A stretch of 64,000 nucleotides of DNA from Planctomycetaceae bacterium (GTDB taxonomy: Bacteria; Planctomycetota; Planctomycetia; Pirellulales; Pirellulaceae): the NCBI GenBank assembly GCA_016794985.1, contig JAEUIQ010000070.1, forward strand, positions 1-64,000. The letters run 5' to 3'. Shown here one piece after another: positions 7,456-17,317 of this stretch (positions within the stretch are counted from its first letter, which is position 1; the number at the start of each line of letters is the position of its first letter). The position numbers and the translations under genes are program-made. The notes under the pieces are model-generated. The model was not told the DNA's origin. It did no database searches and worked only from the letters and a program-made list of their open reading frames with translations.

Positions 7456-9819
7456 TTACATCATGTCAATCGCATCGACGTCAACGATCCATTGAACATC
7501 GTCGGGCAACAACAGTGATTTCGTGGACGCTTGTATTTTTTGGCCAATCGATGCCAAACAGGGAGTGACAACCAAGAAGTGAAATCGGTAATATCCACGC
7601 AATTTGGTTACGGGGGCTGGTGCCGGACCAATGATCTGGAAGGAGTCGCGTTCGACTTCGGCATCGAATCCGGCTTCGATCGCGTTTGCCAGGGCCACAC
7701 TAGTCGCTTCGGCTTGTTTTTCACTTGCACTGCGAACGACGATTCGAACAATTCGCCGAAATGGTGGATACCCAACCTTAACCCTTGTTTGCAATTCTTC
7801 GCGAGCGAACGAGATGTAATCATGATTCGCGGCGGCCGCAATCGCGGGATCTTCCGGGTTCAGTGTTTGGACAATCACGCGACCACCTTTCGGCCCGCGC
7901 CCGGTTCGACCTGCTACTTGGGTCACCAAACCGAACACACGTTCCCGAGCCCGAAAGTCAGGCATGTGTAATCCGGTGTCCGCGTTGACGACTCCAACCA
8001 AGGTCACGTTGGGAAAATCTAGCCCTTTCGCAATCATTTGTGTTCCCAACAAGATGCGAATGTCGCCTTGACGAAAGGCACTGAGCGCCGCTTCATGCGC
8101 GCCCGGCTTTCGCATCGTGTCGGTGTCCATCCGCAGCAGGGCTACATCGGGAAACTGGTGACGAACTTCCGCTTCCAGTTTTTGTGTGCCAATTCCCGAA
8201 AACTTGATCCCTTCGTAGCGACACGCGGGACAGGTGTTGGGTGCGGGAATCTGGTAGTCGCAGAAATGGCAAACGGCGATATCCGAGTCGCGATGATGCG
8301 TCAAGGCGATGTCGCAGTCTCGGCACTTGACGACTTCACCGCAGCTAGGGCACTGAATACAAGTCGAAAAACCACGACGATTCAAGAGTAGAATGATCTG
8401 ACCGCCGTCTTTCAACGTGTCCTGCATGGCTTGACGCAATTGGCGACTTAGTGATCGACCGCCTTTGCCAATCGAGTCCGCGACTCTCATATCCACAACG
8501 GATACCAGAGGCAAAGGTCGAGACTCAACTCGGTTCGGCATCGCCAAGTACTTGAACTGACCGGACCTGGCGTGATGGTACGTTTCAATCGCGGGAGTTG
8601 CCGAACCCAAGACCAACGGCACGTTTGCCAAACGACATCGCTCGGCCGCTACGTCCCGCGCGTGATAACGGGGCGACTTGTCTTGCTTGAAAGAACCGTC
8701 GTGTTCTTCGTCAATGATGACCAAGCCCAAATTTGGAGTCGGCGCAAACACCGCACTCCGTGTTCCGATCACCACGTCGACTTTGCCGGCGGCGATCTGC
8801 TGCCAATACCAGTGTCGTTGCGGGTCCGTCAATTGACTGTGCAGCACAGCGATCCGTTGAAATCGGCGTCGGAATCTCTGACGGGTTTGCGGCGTCAAAC
8901 TGATTTCCGGTACCAACACAATCGCCTGACGACCGCTGGCAACAACTGACTCGATCGCCTGCAGATAAACTTCCGTCTTGCCACTGCCGGTCACGCCATG
9001 CAACAAAATCGGTTGACTGGATCTGGCTTCGATAGCATCCATGATCGCGGCATAGCAGTCTTGTTGCTGTTGGTTGAACGCCAGCGGTTTCTCGCGCTGC
9101 TCCGGAGCCACCACAAACTCTTGCGTGTGCATCCGCCTCACATCCAACTGCAACATTCCCCGTTTCACTAACGATCCCAAGGGACTTGGTCCTACATCGG
9201 CGTGACGCTGAATTTGATGACTAGGGACCGGAACGTCAAATCGACTCAGGTACTCCAACACGGTTCGCTGTTGCGCCGACAATCGAACCGCCGGCCAATT
9301 TTCTTTATACTCAGGTGACAAACTATAGTAGGAAACTGGCCGAGTTCCTGCGCCGCTGCGAACTCCAGCGGGAATGATGGTTTCGATCACTTGGCCTAAT
9401 GGAGCCACATAACATTCACTGATCCAATTGGCCAATCGCAACAACCCGCGATTCAAGAGTACATCTGCATCGACAACCGAAATGATGGGCCGCAGTCGCT
9501 GGGGATCAACCCCGATCGGCAAGCGGGTGTCGCGAATGGCCTCGGTTGAAGCCAAAGTCGAATTTGACTCGCGACTATGGATGATGTCGATGCACCAGCC
9601 CATGACTTGCCGGCCGCCTCGGCCCAATGGCACCGCGAGGCGACAGCCGAGTTGTACTTGCGGTCGCCATTGCTCAGGAATCAAATAATCGTAAGGTCCG
9701 AACGGCGGTTCAGAGAAAACGACACGGGCCACCCAAAAGTCGTCCATCGCGTCAGCGACCCACGGGTCTGGATCCAGCGAGAAGAGCGTCGGCTGTTCGT
9801 TGCGTTCAAGATCCGACAT
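7456..9819 (-). CDS. priA: Primosomal protein N' (replication restart helicase PriA)
   Basis: 787 residues, the usual PriA length. The N-terminal DNA-binding domain (VVFSEPPFGPYDYLIPE, about residues 32-48) is followed by a superfamily 2 helicase core with Walker A GVTGSGKTE, the DEEH box and a GSATPA motif III. Between the helicase lobes are the zinc-binding cysteine pairs C-I-Q-C-P-S-C, CRDC, CHFC and CPAC. The C-terminal lobe has GTQMIAKGLDFPNVTLVG and QVAGRTGRG. PriA reloads the replisome at stalled forks and D-loops. The gene stands alone and convergent to the preceding gene, and all motifs look intact. Confidence 0.97.
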   Translation of the reverse strand: MSDLERNEQPTLFSLDPDPWVADAMDDFWVARVVFSEPPFGPYDYLIPEQWRPQVQLGCRLAVPLGRGGRQVMGWCIDIIHSRESNSTLASTEAIRDTRLPIGVDPQRLRPIISVVDADVLLNRGLLRLANWISECYVAPLGQVIETIIPAGVRSGAGTRPVSYYSLSPEYKENWPAVRLSAQQRTVLEYLSRFDVPVPSHQIQRHADVGPSPLGSLVKRGMLQLDVRRMHTQEFVVAPEQREKPLAFNQQQQDCYAAIMDAIEARSSQPILLHGVTGSGKTEVYLQAIESVVASGRQAIVLVPEISLTPQTRQRFRRRFQRIAVLHSQLTDPQRHWYWQQIAAGKVDVVIGTRSAVFAPTPNLGLVIIDEEHDGSFKQDKSPRYHARDVAAERCRLANVPLVLGSATPAIETYHHARSGQFKYLAMPNRVESRPLPLVSVVDMRVADSIGKGGRSLSRQLRQAMQDTLKDGGQIILLLNRRGFSTCIQCPSCGEVVKCRDCDIALTHHRDSDIAVCHFCDYQIPAPNTCPACRYEGIKFSGIGTQKLEAEVRHQFPDVALLRMDTDTMRKPGAHEAALSAFRQGDIRILLGTQMIAKGLDFPNVTLVGVVNADTGLHMPDFRARERVFGLVTQVAGRTGRGPKGGRVIVQTLNPEDPAIAAAANHDYISFAREELQTRVKVGYPPFRRIVRIVVRSASEKQAEATSVALANAIEAGFDAEVERDSFQIIGPAPAPVTKLRGYYRFHFLVVTPCLASIGQKIQASTKSLLLPDDVQWIVDVDAIDMM

Positions 9820-10533
9820 GGATTCTCGGGGGTGGAATACGAATATTGGACAGAATTCTGCTACAGATCATTCGGTCGACCATTGCGTTTCACACGCGGA
9901 ACAGTCATTGCTCCTTGATCTTAACCTGCCAGTCGCATGGCCCATACATGCCTAGGAATCGGCCCGCTGAAAAAGTTCTCTTGGCCGAGCCAGCGCGGAG
10001 GACTGGCTCTACTGACGTTTATGAAGGTCAGGGCAAAGCACCGCAGAACCGTGAAGCCTCTCAAAATGCGAGCCATCGGCACTCGTGTCGGGCTTTCCAG
10101 CCATTTCCTGGACGAGATCACTGTCCGAGCCGTGGCTTACGAACATTGACCGGAGTGGTTGCCGCCGATTCGGGACTAGGCTCGAAGGAAAAAGCTGCTT
10201 TGGGATGCGTACCGGGGGACGTTCTTTGCAGGAGCCAATACGGAGAACTGGGGCGACGACCTCCCAGCAGGGCAGGGGAAACTTGGTTGCTGGGTTTCAT
10301 TTGGGGGAGAAAACAGCATTTGTTGGTCGACATTAATTCCTTAGCGAGAAACAACCAGCCCTTGATGGGCATGTTTTGGCTTGGCGGCTTGCACTATGGA
10401 ATAGAGCCACTTTTTGCTCCCGATGCGACGCGAAACGCGACTTTTCGAACTTCTTCTCTGCACTTAGAATCGTCGCCGTCCGGAACATACCTTCGACCTG
10501 GAAACTGCCGAACCAACTGAGGAGCGTCGCGTC
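9820..10533. other. Intergenic region without a credible gene
   Basis: About 715 bp between the divergent priA and phosphofructokinase genes. Short open frames occur on both strands, the best being 9937-10149, but none has a domain, a ribosome site or a believable composition. It carries a palindrome at 9987-10009 (listed separately) that recurs at 58218-58240. Promoters for both flanking genes should lie here but no clear -35/-10 pair was recognised. Confidence 0.6.
9987..10009. repeat. Dispersed palindrome, copy 1
   Basis: GAGCCAG (9987-9993) and CTGGCTC (10003-10009) form a perfect 7-bp stem around the loop CGCGGAGGA. A second copy at 58218-58240 has changed stem bases that mostly still pair and a similar loop. 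Confidence 0.7.
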
Positions 10534-11844
10534 ATGGCCAATACTTTGTCTGCCCCGCCCACCCCGAAACATTCCTTCAAACGCGTAGCGATTTTGTTTT
10601 CGGGAGGTCCTGCACCCGCAGCGAACGCAGTGATCTCCACGGCGGCGGCCTGTTTTGGCAAAGCCAAAATTGAAGCGATTGGAATTCTCAATGGCTACAA
10701 GAACATTATGGAGTACGACGCTTCCAAGCCACTTCAGGAAGGTGAACACTGGATTCGGTTGGACGCAAAGGCCTTGCATCGAACACGAAATTCGCAAGGC
10801 ATCTTGATCGGTACGGCTCGTGCAAACCCTGGTAAACAAATTAGTTCATTGGCCGATTTGAACAGTCCCGAAAAAACGGCGGCCATGAAACGGACCTATC
10901 AAGCCTTGGTTGACTTGGGCGTGGATGGCTTGATTTCGATTGGCGGCGATGACACGCTCAAGACTGCCAACAAGTTTAAGCTGTACCAAGAGAAGCTACC
11001 TTCGGGTTCCAAGCAGATTCCAGTCGTGCATTTGCCGAAAACCATCGACAATGATTACAACGGCATCGACTTCACGTTTGGCTTCTTTACCGCGGTTCAA
11101 TTTTTGTCGACAGAAATCCGCAACTTGATTTACGACGCGCAGGCAAATCACGCTTATTTCGTGGCAGAAGCGATGGGCCGCAGTGCGGGCTGGTTGGCCT
11201 ACGGTGCTGCGATTGCCGGCGAAGCCAGTTTGGTCGTCAGCGTCGAAGATATTGTCGGCGATTACCGAACCGAAGAGACCTTTACGGATCCTTCGACGGG
11301 AGCGACCAAAACGCGTCCAATCATGGACCTGGATCGCGTTGTATCACGGATCGTCAAGACAATGACGGCTCGCGAATCCGAAGGCAAGCCTTTTGGTGTC
11401 ATTGTGTTGGCCGAGGGCCTGGCCGAGTATTTGCCGTACGAACGTTTGGAAGGAGTGCCGCGCGATGATCACGGGCACATCGCCATTAGCGAGATTCAAT
11501 TGGGCCGCTTCTTTTCGAAGCTGATCAGCGCTGCCTACAAGAAGGTGACCGGCAAATCCAAAAAGATCAACCCCGTCATGTTGGGATACGAAGCGCGCTG
11601 CACGCAACCCCTGGCGTACGATGTGATTTTGGGCAGTCAATTGGGAGTCGGGTCGTACCGCGCGATGGTCGAGGAAGGCCTCAACGGCGTGATGGTCAGC
11701 GTCTCGGGTCAATTCGATTTGCGTTATGAACCATTCGAAAAGTTGGTCAATCCGGAAAACCTGGTGACCTTGGTTCGGTTCATCAAAACCGGCAGCGACT
11801 TCCATCGGCTCGCTCGGTTCTTGGAAACCAACGTCAACGACTAA
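10534..11844 (+). CDS. pfp: 6-phosphofructokinase, probably PPi-dependent
   Basis: 436 residues. The enzyme phosphorylates fructose 6-phosphate to the 1,6-bisphosphate in the Embden-Meyerhof pathway. Family motifs are present: the N-terminal SGGPAPAAN loop, G-G-D-D-T at residues 137-141, K-T-I-D-N-D at 169-174 and a MGRSAGWLA segment. The Asp in GGDD (where ATP enzymes have Gly) and the Lys at the start of KTIDND are the marks of the pyrophosphate-using group, whose reaction is reversible. The start is the ATG at 10534, with a GAGGAG-like ribosome site just upstream. It is monocistronic; palindromes follow its stop at 11854 and 11912. Confidence 0.93.
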   Translation: MANTLSAPPTPKHSFKRVAILFSGGPAPAANAVISTAAACFGKAKIEAIGILNGYKNIMEYDASKPLQEGEHWIRLDAKALHRTRNSQGILIGTARANPGKQISSLADLNSPEKTAAMKRTYQALVDLGVDGLISIGGDDTLKTANKFKLYQEKLPSGSKQIPVVHLPKTIDNDYNGIDFTFGFFTAVQFLSTEIRNLIYDAQANHAYFVAEAMGRSAGWLAYGAAIAGEASLVVSVEDIVGDYRTEETFTDPSTGATKTRPIMDLDRVVSRIVKTMTARESEGKPFGVIVLAEGLAEYLPYERLEGVPRDDHGHIAISEIQLGRFFSKLISAAYKKVTGKSKKINPVMLGYEARCTQPLAYDVILGSQLGVGSYRAMVEEGLNGVMVSVSGQFDLRYEPFEKLVNPENLVTLVRFIKTGSDFHRLARFLETNVND

Positions 11845-11853
11845 AAAGTGTCG

Positions 11854-11872
11854 TGGATCATTCTGCGATCCA
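11854..11872. repeat. Small 3' hairpin, copy 1 of a dispersed family
   Basis: TGGATC (11854-11859) pairs with GATCCA (11867-11872), preceded by GTCG, just after the phosphofructokinase stop. Two related copies lie after panD at 28350-28411 with stem TGGACCG/CGGTCCA; the stem differs but still pairs. Confidence 0.65.
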
Positions 11873-11911
11873 ATCGCAATTCGCGAACCAAAGCAGACCA
11901 TAAGCCTCGGC

Positions 11912-11942
11912 CCCGATCCTGTGACCCATCACAGGACTCGGG
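11912..11942. terminator. Probable terminator hairpin between convergent genes
   Basis: TCCTGTGA (11917-11924) pairs perfectly with TCACAGGA (11929-11936) around CCCA, and CCCGA/TCGGG extends the stem past one bulged C. It lies between the convergent phosphofructokinase and amidase genes. There is no T tract, so termination is inferred from position and strength only. Confidence 0.5.
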
Positions 11943-11957
11943 TTCACCGTAGCCCGG

Positions 11958-13664
11958 TTAGCCGTCGACGGCTTCTGGAGTTTTCGCGTTCGCCTTAGCG
12001 GCGAGGTCTTGCGCCAAGGGTGGTCGTTGTTGCAACACCGAGCGGTTTTGAACTTTAGCCGCCAAAGTCGCCAGCAATCCATCCTCGTACCGACGACCGG
12101 TCAACACACAAGAGACGGGATACTGTCGCCCGTCTCGTTCGTTGTATCGATCGACGAACGAAAGTGAGGGATGCCCGGTCAAGTTGGTGATGACCAAGTC
12201 GTTGGCGTTGACCAACACATCCACTTGATCAAACAAAGCGTCCATTTGCTCGATCAATTCACCTCGCAAGCGTTGGGCGCGCAGGTAATCGACCGCCGTA
12301 ATCATTTGCGCACTTCGGAAGATTCCAGGCCATGCGTTCCAGCCCTCGGTTTGACCTTGGTTCAACCAATGCTCGAACACACTCGCCCCTTCGACTTCCA
12401 AGACCGTTGTCAACGTGCGGGCGGGAATCGAATCTGGCAAGTTGATCTCGATCAATTGGCAGCCCAGTTCGGCGAATGGTTTCAGGTCGGGTCGAGCCGC
12501 AGGATCGATGTCTTGTTCGCTCTCCCTTCGCGAACGAACAAATCCAATTCGTAGCCGCGAAGAATCAAACGACACTGGGTACTGGAAGGTCGTCGGCACG
12601 GACCCGGGATCGGCGGGATCCCAACCGGAGATGGCATGCAAGACCAAGGCCGTATCTTCCGGCGTCCTGGCCATCGGCCCCAACTTATCCATGGTCCACG
12701 ACAACGGCATGCAACCTGCTCGGCTAACTCGTCCAAACGTTGGTCGCAAACCTGTAGAGCCACACACGCGACACGGGCTCAAAATACTGCCCAAAGTTTC
12801 GCTGCCGATCGCGAACGCCACCAATCCCGCCGCCACGGCAGCGGCACTGCCTGCCGACGAGCCGCTGGAACCAAGTTCGGGATTCCACGGATTACGAGTC
12901 AATCCACCGTGCCACTGGTCGCCCATCGCCAAAGCTCCTAGCGACAACTTGGCGACCAAGATCGCGCCCGCTTCAGTCAACTTCGAGTAGACCGTGGCCG
13001 TCTCGTCCAGGACCCGCTGAGCAAACATTGGAACTCCCCAAGTCGTCGGGTATCCGGGCACACTGATCAAGTCCTTGGCTCCCCATGGAATACCGTGCAA
13101 AGGGCCACGGAAGATTCCTTGCGACATTTCACGGTCCGCGGCAGCCGCTTGTCGCAGGGCCAGTTCCTCCGTCAAGTGCACAACGCAGTGTAGCAGTGGA
13201 TCGTATTGCTTCAATCGATCCAGATACAATCGGGTCAACTCGGTCGAAGTAATCATCCGCGCCCGCAGGAGTGCCGCCAATTCGCCAATGCTGCAGAACG
13301 CCAATTCCTCATCCGAGGAAGGCCGAGTCGGGCGATCCGGAGTCAGCCACCGCAACGTGGACGGAACCGAGTTGGGCCCACCGGCTGTTGACTCGGGGAG
13401 GCGGAAGGGAGTCACCGGAGCCCGCGACGGGGACAAAGGCAACTCGCGCATGGCTTGCCAGGCACCCTGCTTGCGATTGACCGATTGAGCTAATTGAGCC
13501 TGTTCCTCTGGGGAAAGCTTGATCCCGGCTACCCATTCTGCTTGAGCGACCATTTCTGCAGTGACTTCGTTCGCCACGTCCGCTTGGCCAGCCAGCGCCC
13601 GCTGGAAAACCGAACCTCCGACCCCCGCAGCCGTGATCACTTTCAACCATTGACGCCGACGCAT
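11958..13664 (-). CDS. Tat-exported amidase (amidase signature family)
   Basis: 568 residues. The leader M-R-R-R-Q-W-L-K-V followed by a hydrophobic stretch is a twin-arginine signal, so the folded enzyme is exported. The amidase signature is complete: catalytic Lys197 in PWGAKDLI, the cis-Ser region GSSGSSAGSAAA (about 266-276), and the nucleophile Ser293 in GSETLGSI. These enzymes hydrolyse carboxamides through a Ser-cisSer-Lys triad. It is related to GatA in sequence, but the exported location and the lack of gatB/gatC neighbours argue against a tRNA amidotransferase role. Substrate unknown. The gene stands alone. Confidence 0.9.
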   Translation of the reverse strand: MRRRQWLKVITAAGVGGSVFQRALAGQADVANEVTAEMVAQAEWVAGIKLSPEEQAQLAQSVNRKQGAWQAMRELPLSPSRAPVTPFRLPESTAGGPNSVPSTLRWLTPDRPTRPSSDEELAFCSIGELAALLRARMITSTELTRLYLDRLKQYDPLLHCVVHLTEELALRQAAAADREMSQGIFRGPLHGIPWGAKDLISVPGYPTTWGVPMFAQRVLDETATVYSKLTEAGAILVAKLSLGALAMGDQWHGGLTRNPWNPELGSSGSSAGSAAAVAAGLVAFAIGSETLGSILSPCRVCGSTGLRPTFGRVSRAGCMPLSWTMDKLGPMARTPEDTALVLHAISGWDPADPGSVPTTFQYPVSFDSSRLRIGFVRSRRESEQDIDPAARPDLKPFAELGCQLIEINLPDSIPARTLTTVLEVEGASVFEHWLNQGQTEGWNAWPGIFRSAQMITAVDYLRAQRLRGELIEQMDALFDQVDVLVNANDLVITNLTGHPSLSFVDRYNERDGRQYPVSCVLTGRRYEDGLLATLAAKVQNRSVLQQRPPLAQDLAAKANAKTPEAVDG

Positions 13665-13861
13665 GAAACTCCTCCTTTATTTGCCCAACCGGCCCATGTT
13701 ACTCAAAAATCCCAGAATCGCGAGACATTGAGATTCGCTTTGACCAATGGCTTCGAAATCGCTAAAACCGGCAAAGTCGATTGGTAGCTGACGTCGATGA
13801 CTGATAAATGAGGCTAACCCCGTGTGCGGGCATGCTCTAACGGCAGCAAAATGAGTCCGAA

Positions 13862-15841
13862 ATGAACGATTTCCGGGAAGCGATTCGCCTATCGTTGCGG
13901 TACAAATGGAGCATCGCTGGCGCGGCTTTAAGCTCGCTGATGATTGCTTTATTGTTCGGCGCGAGCATCGCTACAACGCTTCCGTTTGTGAAGATCATCT
14001 TTACTGAAGACTCCAACACGATCGAACTGTGGGTCGCGCAGCAGATCAAGACGTCCGAGGAGCGTGCCGCCGAGGTGGAAGGCAGGTATCCGCAAGATCT
14101 TCGCCAGATCGAGCAGATTGGCGAATCCAAGCCGTGGGAATCGGATCCGATTTGGATCAGCGCCACGCAGAGCCAAGTCTTCTACACTTGGCTCCAGGGC
14201 CAAGTCGCAGGTCGAGTACCCACGACACCATTTGGAACCTTGCAATTGGTGATCGTTTGGTTGTTGTTGGCCAGCTTGTTGAAAGGCGTCTTCCTTGTCA
14301 TCAGTGTCGTCCTAGTCGCCAAAGTCGCCAATCGGACGGTCATGGACATGCGACGGATCTACTTTCGCCGCGCGATGGAGATGGACTCGCGACGTGTCGA
14401 GCAGATTGGCACCAGTGTGTTGATGAACCATTTGTCCAATAGCCTGCAAATGGTCAGTGCCGCGCTCATGGCGTTATACGGTCGCGCGTTGCGGGAGCCA
14501 ATGAAAATGCTGACCTGTTTGGTCGGAGCGGCGTTGATCTCCTGGCCGTTATTAGTCCTATCGTTGATTTTGTTGCCGTTTGGGGGATTGGTCGTGTACG
14601 CCCTATCGCAACGGATGAAGCGGGCCGTCAACCGAGAGATTGGTGGCATGTCCGCCGTCTACCAAACCTTGATGGAAACCTTTAATGGTTTGAAGACGAT
14701 TCGCATTTTCAATCGCGAGCAAACCGAACGAGTTCGCTTTAAAAAGAATTCCAAGACGCTCTATCGAATCTCGCTGCGGATCTCGTTGTACGATTCTTTG
14801 ATTCGACCAGCGACGGAAATGGCAGGCATCGCCAGTTTTTCAATTGCGGTTTTGGCTGGCGGGTACTTGGTACTAAATCAACAAACTCAGTTGCTGTGGA
14901 TTCCGATTAGCAGCGAACCGCTGAGTGCCGAACAAGTCGTCCTATTTTTTGTTTTGTTAGCCGGTGCGTCGGACCCGGCGCGAAAGATGAGCGAGATCGT
15001 CAACGTGCTGGTGCGTGGTGGACAAGCATGTACTTTATTGCGGACGACCTTTGATCAGTTGCCCTCGGTGGCGGCTCCCGAGAAACCACGGATCCTCGTC
15101 CCACACCATCAATCTATTCGCTTAAAAAATATCCGATTTGCTTATCAACCCAATACTCCGGTCCTCAAGGGAATCAATCTTGAAATCCCGTTTGGCCAAA
15201 CCGTCGCCTTGGTCGGCGGCAATGGCTGCGGCAAGAGTACGCTGATCTATCTGTTGACTCGGTTTTATGATCCGCACCATGGACAAATCTTGATCGATGG
15301 TATCGACATTCGCGAGTACGATCCTCGGCAACTTCGTCAACAGTTTGCCTGGGTGACGCAAGACGCATGTCTTTTCCAAGGGACCATTCGCGAAAACATC
15401 GCGTATGGAAAACTTAATGCCACCGAATTCGAGATTCACGCAGCCGCCAAAATCGCGGGCGTGACGGACTTTCTTCCGCGAGTTGCCAACGGCCTAGAAA
15501 CCCAGGTCGGTGACATGGGGCGTGAACTGTCGGCCGGACAACGACAGCGAGTCGCATTGGCTCGGGCGGTCTTAGCGGATCCGAAGATTTTGATCCTGGA
15601 CGAAGCTACCAGCCAAATGGATGGCTACAACGAACAGTTGATCCATCAACGACTCAAGCCCTTCTTTTCCAACCGAACCACCATTATTGTGAGTCATCGT
15701 CGATCCTCGCTCGAACTCGCGGATCGGATTGTGGTTATGGACGCTGGCCTGGTCATCGAAGATGGAACGCTGGCGGAATTGCAGCAACAATCCGCGTCTT
15801 TCGCCGACTTGTTCCAAACGGACAACGCCAAAGCGGCATGA
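13862..15841 (+). CDS. MsbA-like ABC transporter, fused permease and ATPase
   Basis: 659 residues. The N-terminal half has about six membrane segments (first near residues 19-40, then 120-150, then a pair near 205-245, then pairs up to 375) with a long external loop between segments 1 and 2. The C-terminal ATPase has Walker A G-G-N-G-C-G-K-S-T, the signature LSAGQRQRVALARA, Walker B ILILDEATSQMD and the switch His in SHRRSS. The layout is that of homodimeric exporters of lipids or peptides (MsbA type). The substrate cannot be read from sequence. The gene is followed by a 16-bp repeat tract and the convergent epmB. Confidence 0.9.
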   Translation: MNDFREAIRLSLRYKWSIAGAALSSLMIALLFGASIATTLPFVKIIFTEDSNTIELWVAQQIKTSEERAAEVEGRYPQDLRQIEQIGESKPWESDPIWISATQSQVFYTWLQGQVAGRVPTTPFGTLQLVIVWLLLASLLKGVFLVISVVLVAKVANRTVMDMRRIYFRRAMEMDSRRVEQIGTSVLMNHLSNSLQMVSAALMALYGRALREPMKMLTCLVGAALISWPLLVLSLILLPFGGLVVYALSQRMKRAVNREIGGMSAVYQTLMETFNGLKTIRIFNREQTERVRFKKNSKTLYRISLRISLYDSLIRPATEMAGIASFSIAVLAGGYLVLNQQTQLLWIPISSEPLSAEQVVLFFVLLAGASDPARKMSEIVNVLVRGGQACTLLRTTFDQLPSVAAPEKPRILVPHHQSIRLKNIRFAYQPNTPVLKGINLEIPFGQTVALVGGNGCGKSTLIYLLTRFYDPHHGQILIDGIDIREYDPRQLRQQFAWVTQDACLFQGTIRENIAYGKLNATEFEIHAAAKIAGVTDFLPRVANGLETQVGDMGRELSAGQRQRVALARAVLADPKILILDEATSQMDGYNEQLIHQRLKPFFSNRTTIIVSHRRSSLELADRIVVMDAGLVIEDGTLAELQQQSASFADLFQTDNAKAA

Positions 15842-15891
15842 TCGTTGCCGGAACCTTATCGCGCACTTTGACGCCGTTGTTTGGATTGACG

Positions 15892-15987
15892 ACTGGCCGC
15901 GTCAAAGGCGGGCCGCGTCAAGTGCGGGCCATGCCAAAGGCGGGCCATGCCAAGTGCGGGCCATGCCAAGTGCGGGCTACGCCAAGA
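15892..15987. repeat. 16-bp tandem repeat x6
   Basis: Six units of GCGGGCCATGCCAAGT (with variants such as GCGGGCCGCGTCAAGT) run in a row from 15892 to 15987. The last unit runs into the 3' end of epmB and supplies its stop codon. Confidence 0.9.
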
Positions 15988-17314
15988 TTGTCTTGCTGGG
16001 TTGTCCGGGATTTTCTTGAACGTACCGCGGAATGGCATGGCCAGGTAGCTTTTGGCGAAGTTCAGCCACTAGTTGAAGCCCGCGTTCGATCGAAACCTCG
16101 AAATGAGCAGCGCCTCGAACCCGATCCAATTGATGCAAGTAATAGGGCACAACGCCTAACTCCACCAAACGACAGCTCAAATCCATCAGTGCCGAAACCG
16201 AATCATTGACGCCACGCAGCAATACCGACTGATTCAGCAGCTGAAAACCACGGTGTCGCAATCGCAACATCGCCTGGGCGACTTCATCATCCAACTCCTG
16301 GGCATGATTGACATGAATGACCATCGTCTTGGCAGCAAAGCCCTCGAAAAGCGCTAAGAACGAATTGGTAATCCGACTAGGGATGACCACTGGCATTCGA
16401 CTATGGATTCGCAGCCATTTGACGTGGGAAATCTCCCGGAGACCATCCAACAATCGGCACAAGCTTTCGTCGTGTAGCACCAAGGGATCGCCACCGCTGA
16501 GGATGACTTCGCGAATCGTCGGGTCCGCTGCGATGGGCTCTAACCATGGCTGCCAACGGGTCCGCTGCTGGGGGGCGGACGGATACGGAAAATGCCGACG
16601 AAAGCAATAACGACAATTGATCGCACACGCACCGGTCGTAATCAGCAGTGCTCGGCCGTGGTATTTTTGGATCCACTTACGGTCGCCGGGCTTCGGTTCC
16701 GTCGCCATCGAGTCGGGTGCGGCCAAGTCCGGGAATTCGCCCAATGGATCGATCCCGAATTCTGCCTGCCGTTCGGCGTCTTCCTCGTCAGCCAAGGGCA
16801 GAACTTGTCTCAAGATCGGATCGTTCGCATTCCCACGGCTAATCCGGGCCAATAACGCTGGGGGCACAAAAACGGGGAATTTCGGTCGCGCAAGGACCTC
16901 AGCAGCCAAACCTTCGTCGAGTCCGCTCGGCGCGCCCCCAGTCGAGACTTGCGGGATGGTCGCCGCCAGCCCCACCGCGGCCAACAATTGGTGCGAATCG
17001 CGAATGGCCGCTTTCATGTCGCCGGTCCAAGCGCGCTCGTCCGCGAACCCAGCGGGCGGCAAAGCCGCTGTCGATGCAAACACGGGCAAATAATTCAAAA
17101 GGGCACTCCGGGACGACTGGGCGCTGCGCACATTTCGGCCATAAGAATAGGACAATCCATGCCCATGGTCGATAGGGACAAGCCCTACCACGCGAGCAGA
17201 ACCGGCATTATCATAGCGATCTTCTGGGGGCAAACAAACCGCGGGCGACATTGGCAGCGATCGAAGCGTATCCGCCGCTCGCTCGGAATTTTGATCATAC
17301 GCAAGGAACAGCAA
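15977..17314 (-). CDS. epmB: EF-P beta-lysylation radical SAM protein EpmB
   Basis: Radical SAM aminomutase of the KamA/EpmB group. The cluster motif C-A-I-N-C-R-Y-C (CxxxCxxC) is followed by FRRHFPY, a hallmark of lysine 2,3-aminomutases, and the segment 'EVILSGGDPL' and 'RIHSRMPVVIP' match the core. EpmB makes (R)-beta-lysine for modification of the EF-P lysine. The gene lies head to head with efp, which supports this choice over a free lysine mutase. The longest frame begins 4 bp from the efp start, leaving no room for promoters, so an internal ATG at 17251 is a plausible true start; the first about 75 residues look poorly conserved. No epmA gene lies in the window. Confidence 0.9.
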   Translation of the reverse strand: MLFLAYDQNSERAADTLRSLPMSPAVCLPPEDRYDNAGSARVVGLVPIDHGHGLSYSYGRNVRSAQSSRSALLNYLPVFASTAALPPAGFADERAWTGDMKAAIRDSHQLLAAVGLAATIPQVSTGGAPSGLDEGLAAEVLARPKFPVFVPPALLARISRGNANDPILRQVLPLADEEDAERQAEFGIDPLGEFPDLAAPDSMATEPKPGDRKWIQKYHGRALLITTGACAINCRYCFRRHFPYPSAPQQRTRWQPWLEPIAADPTIREVILSGGDPLVLHDESLCRLLDGLREISHVKWLRIHSRMPVVIPSRITNSFLALFEGFAAKTMVIHVNHAQELDDEVAQAMLRLRHRGFQLLNQSVLLRGVNDSVSALMDLSCRLVELGVVPYYLHQLDRVRGAAHFEVSIERGLQLVAELRQKLPGHAIPRYVQENPGQPSKTILA

Positions 17315-17317
17315 CTC

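Noticed and set aside
9627-10520. A 297-residue open frame on the + strand
   Set aside because: It overlaps priA in antisense and then an intergenic region, with no domain content. It is a shadow.
16949-17317. N-terminal extension of EF-P
   Set aside because: It overlaps epmB in antisense and is unlike EF-P; the GTG at 17318 gives the family length and has a ribosome site.
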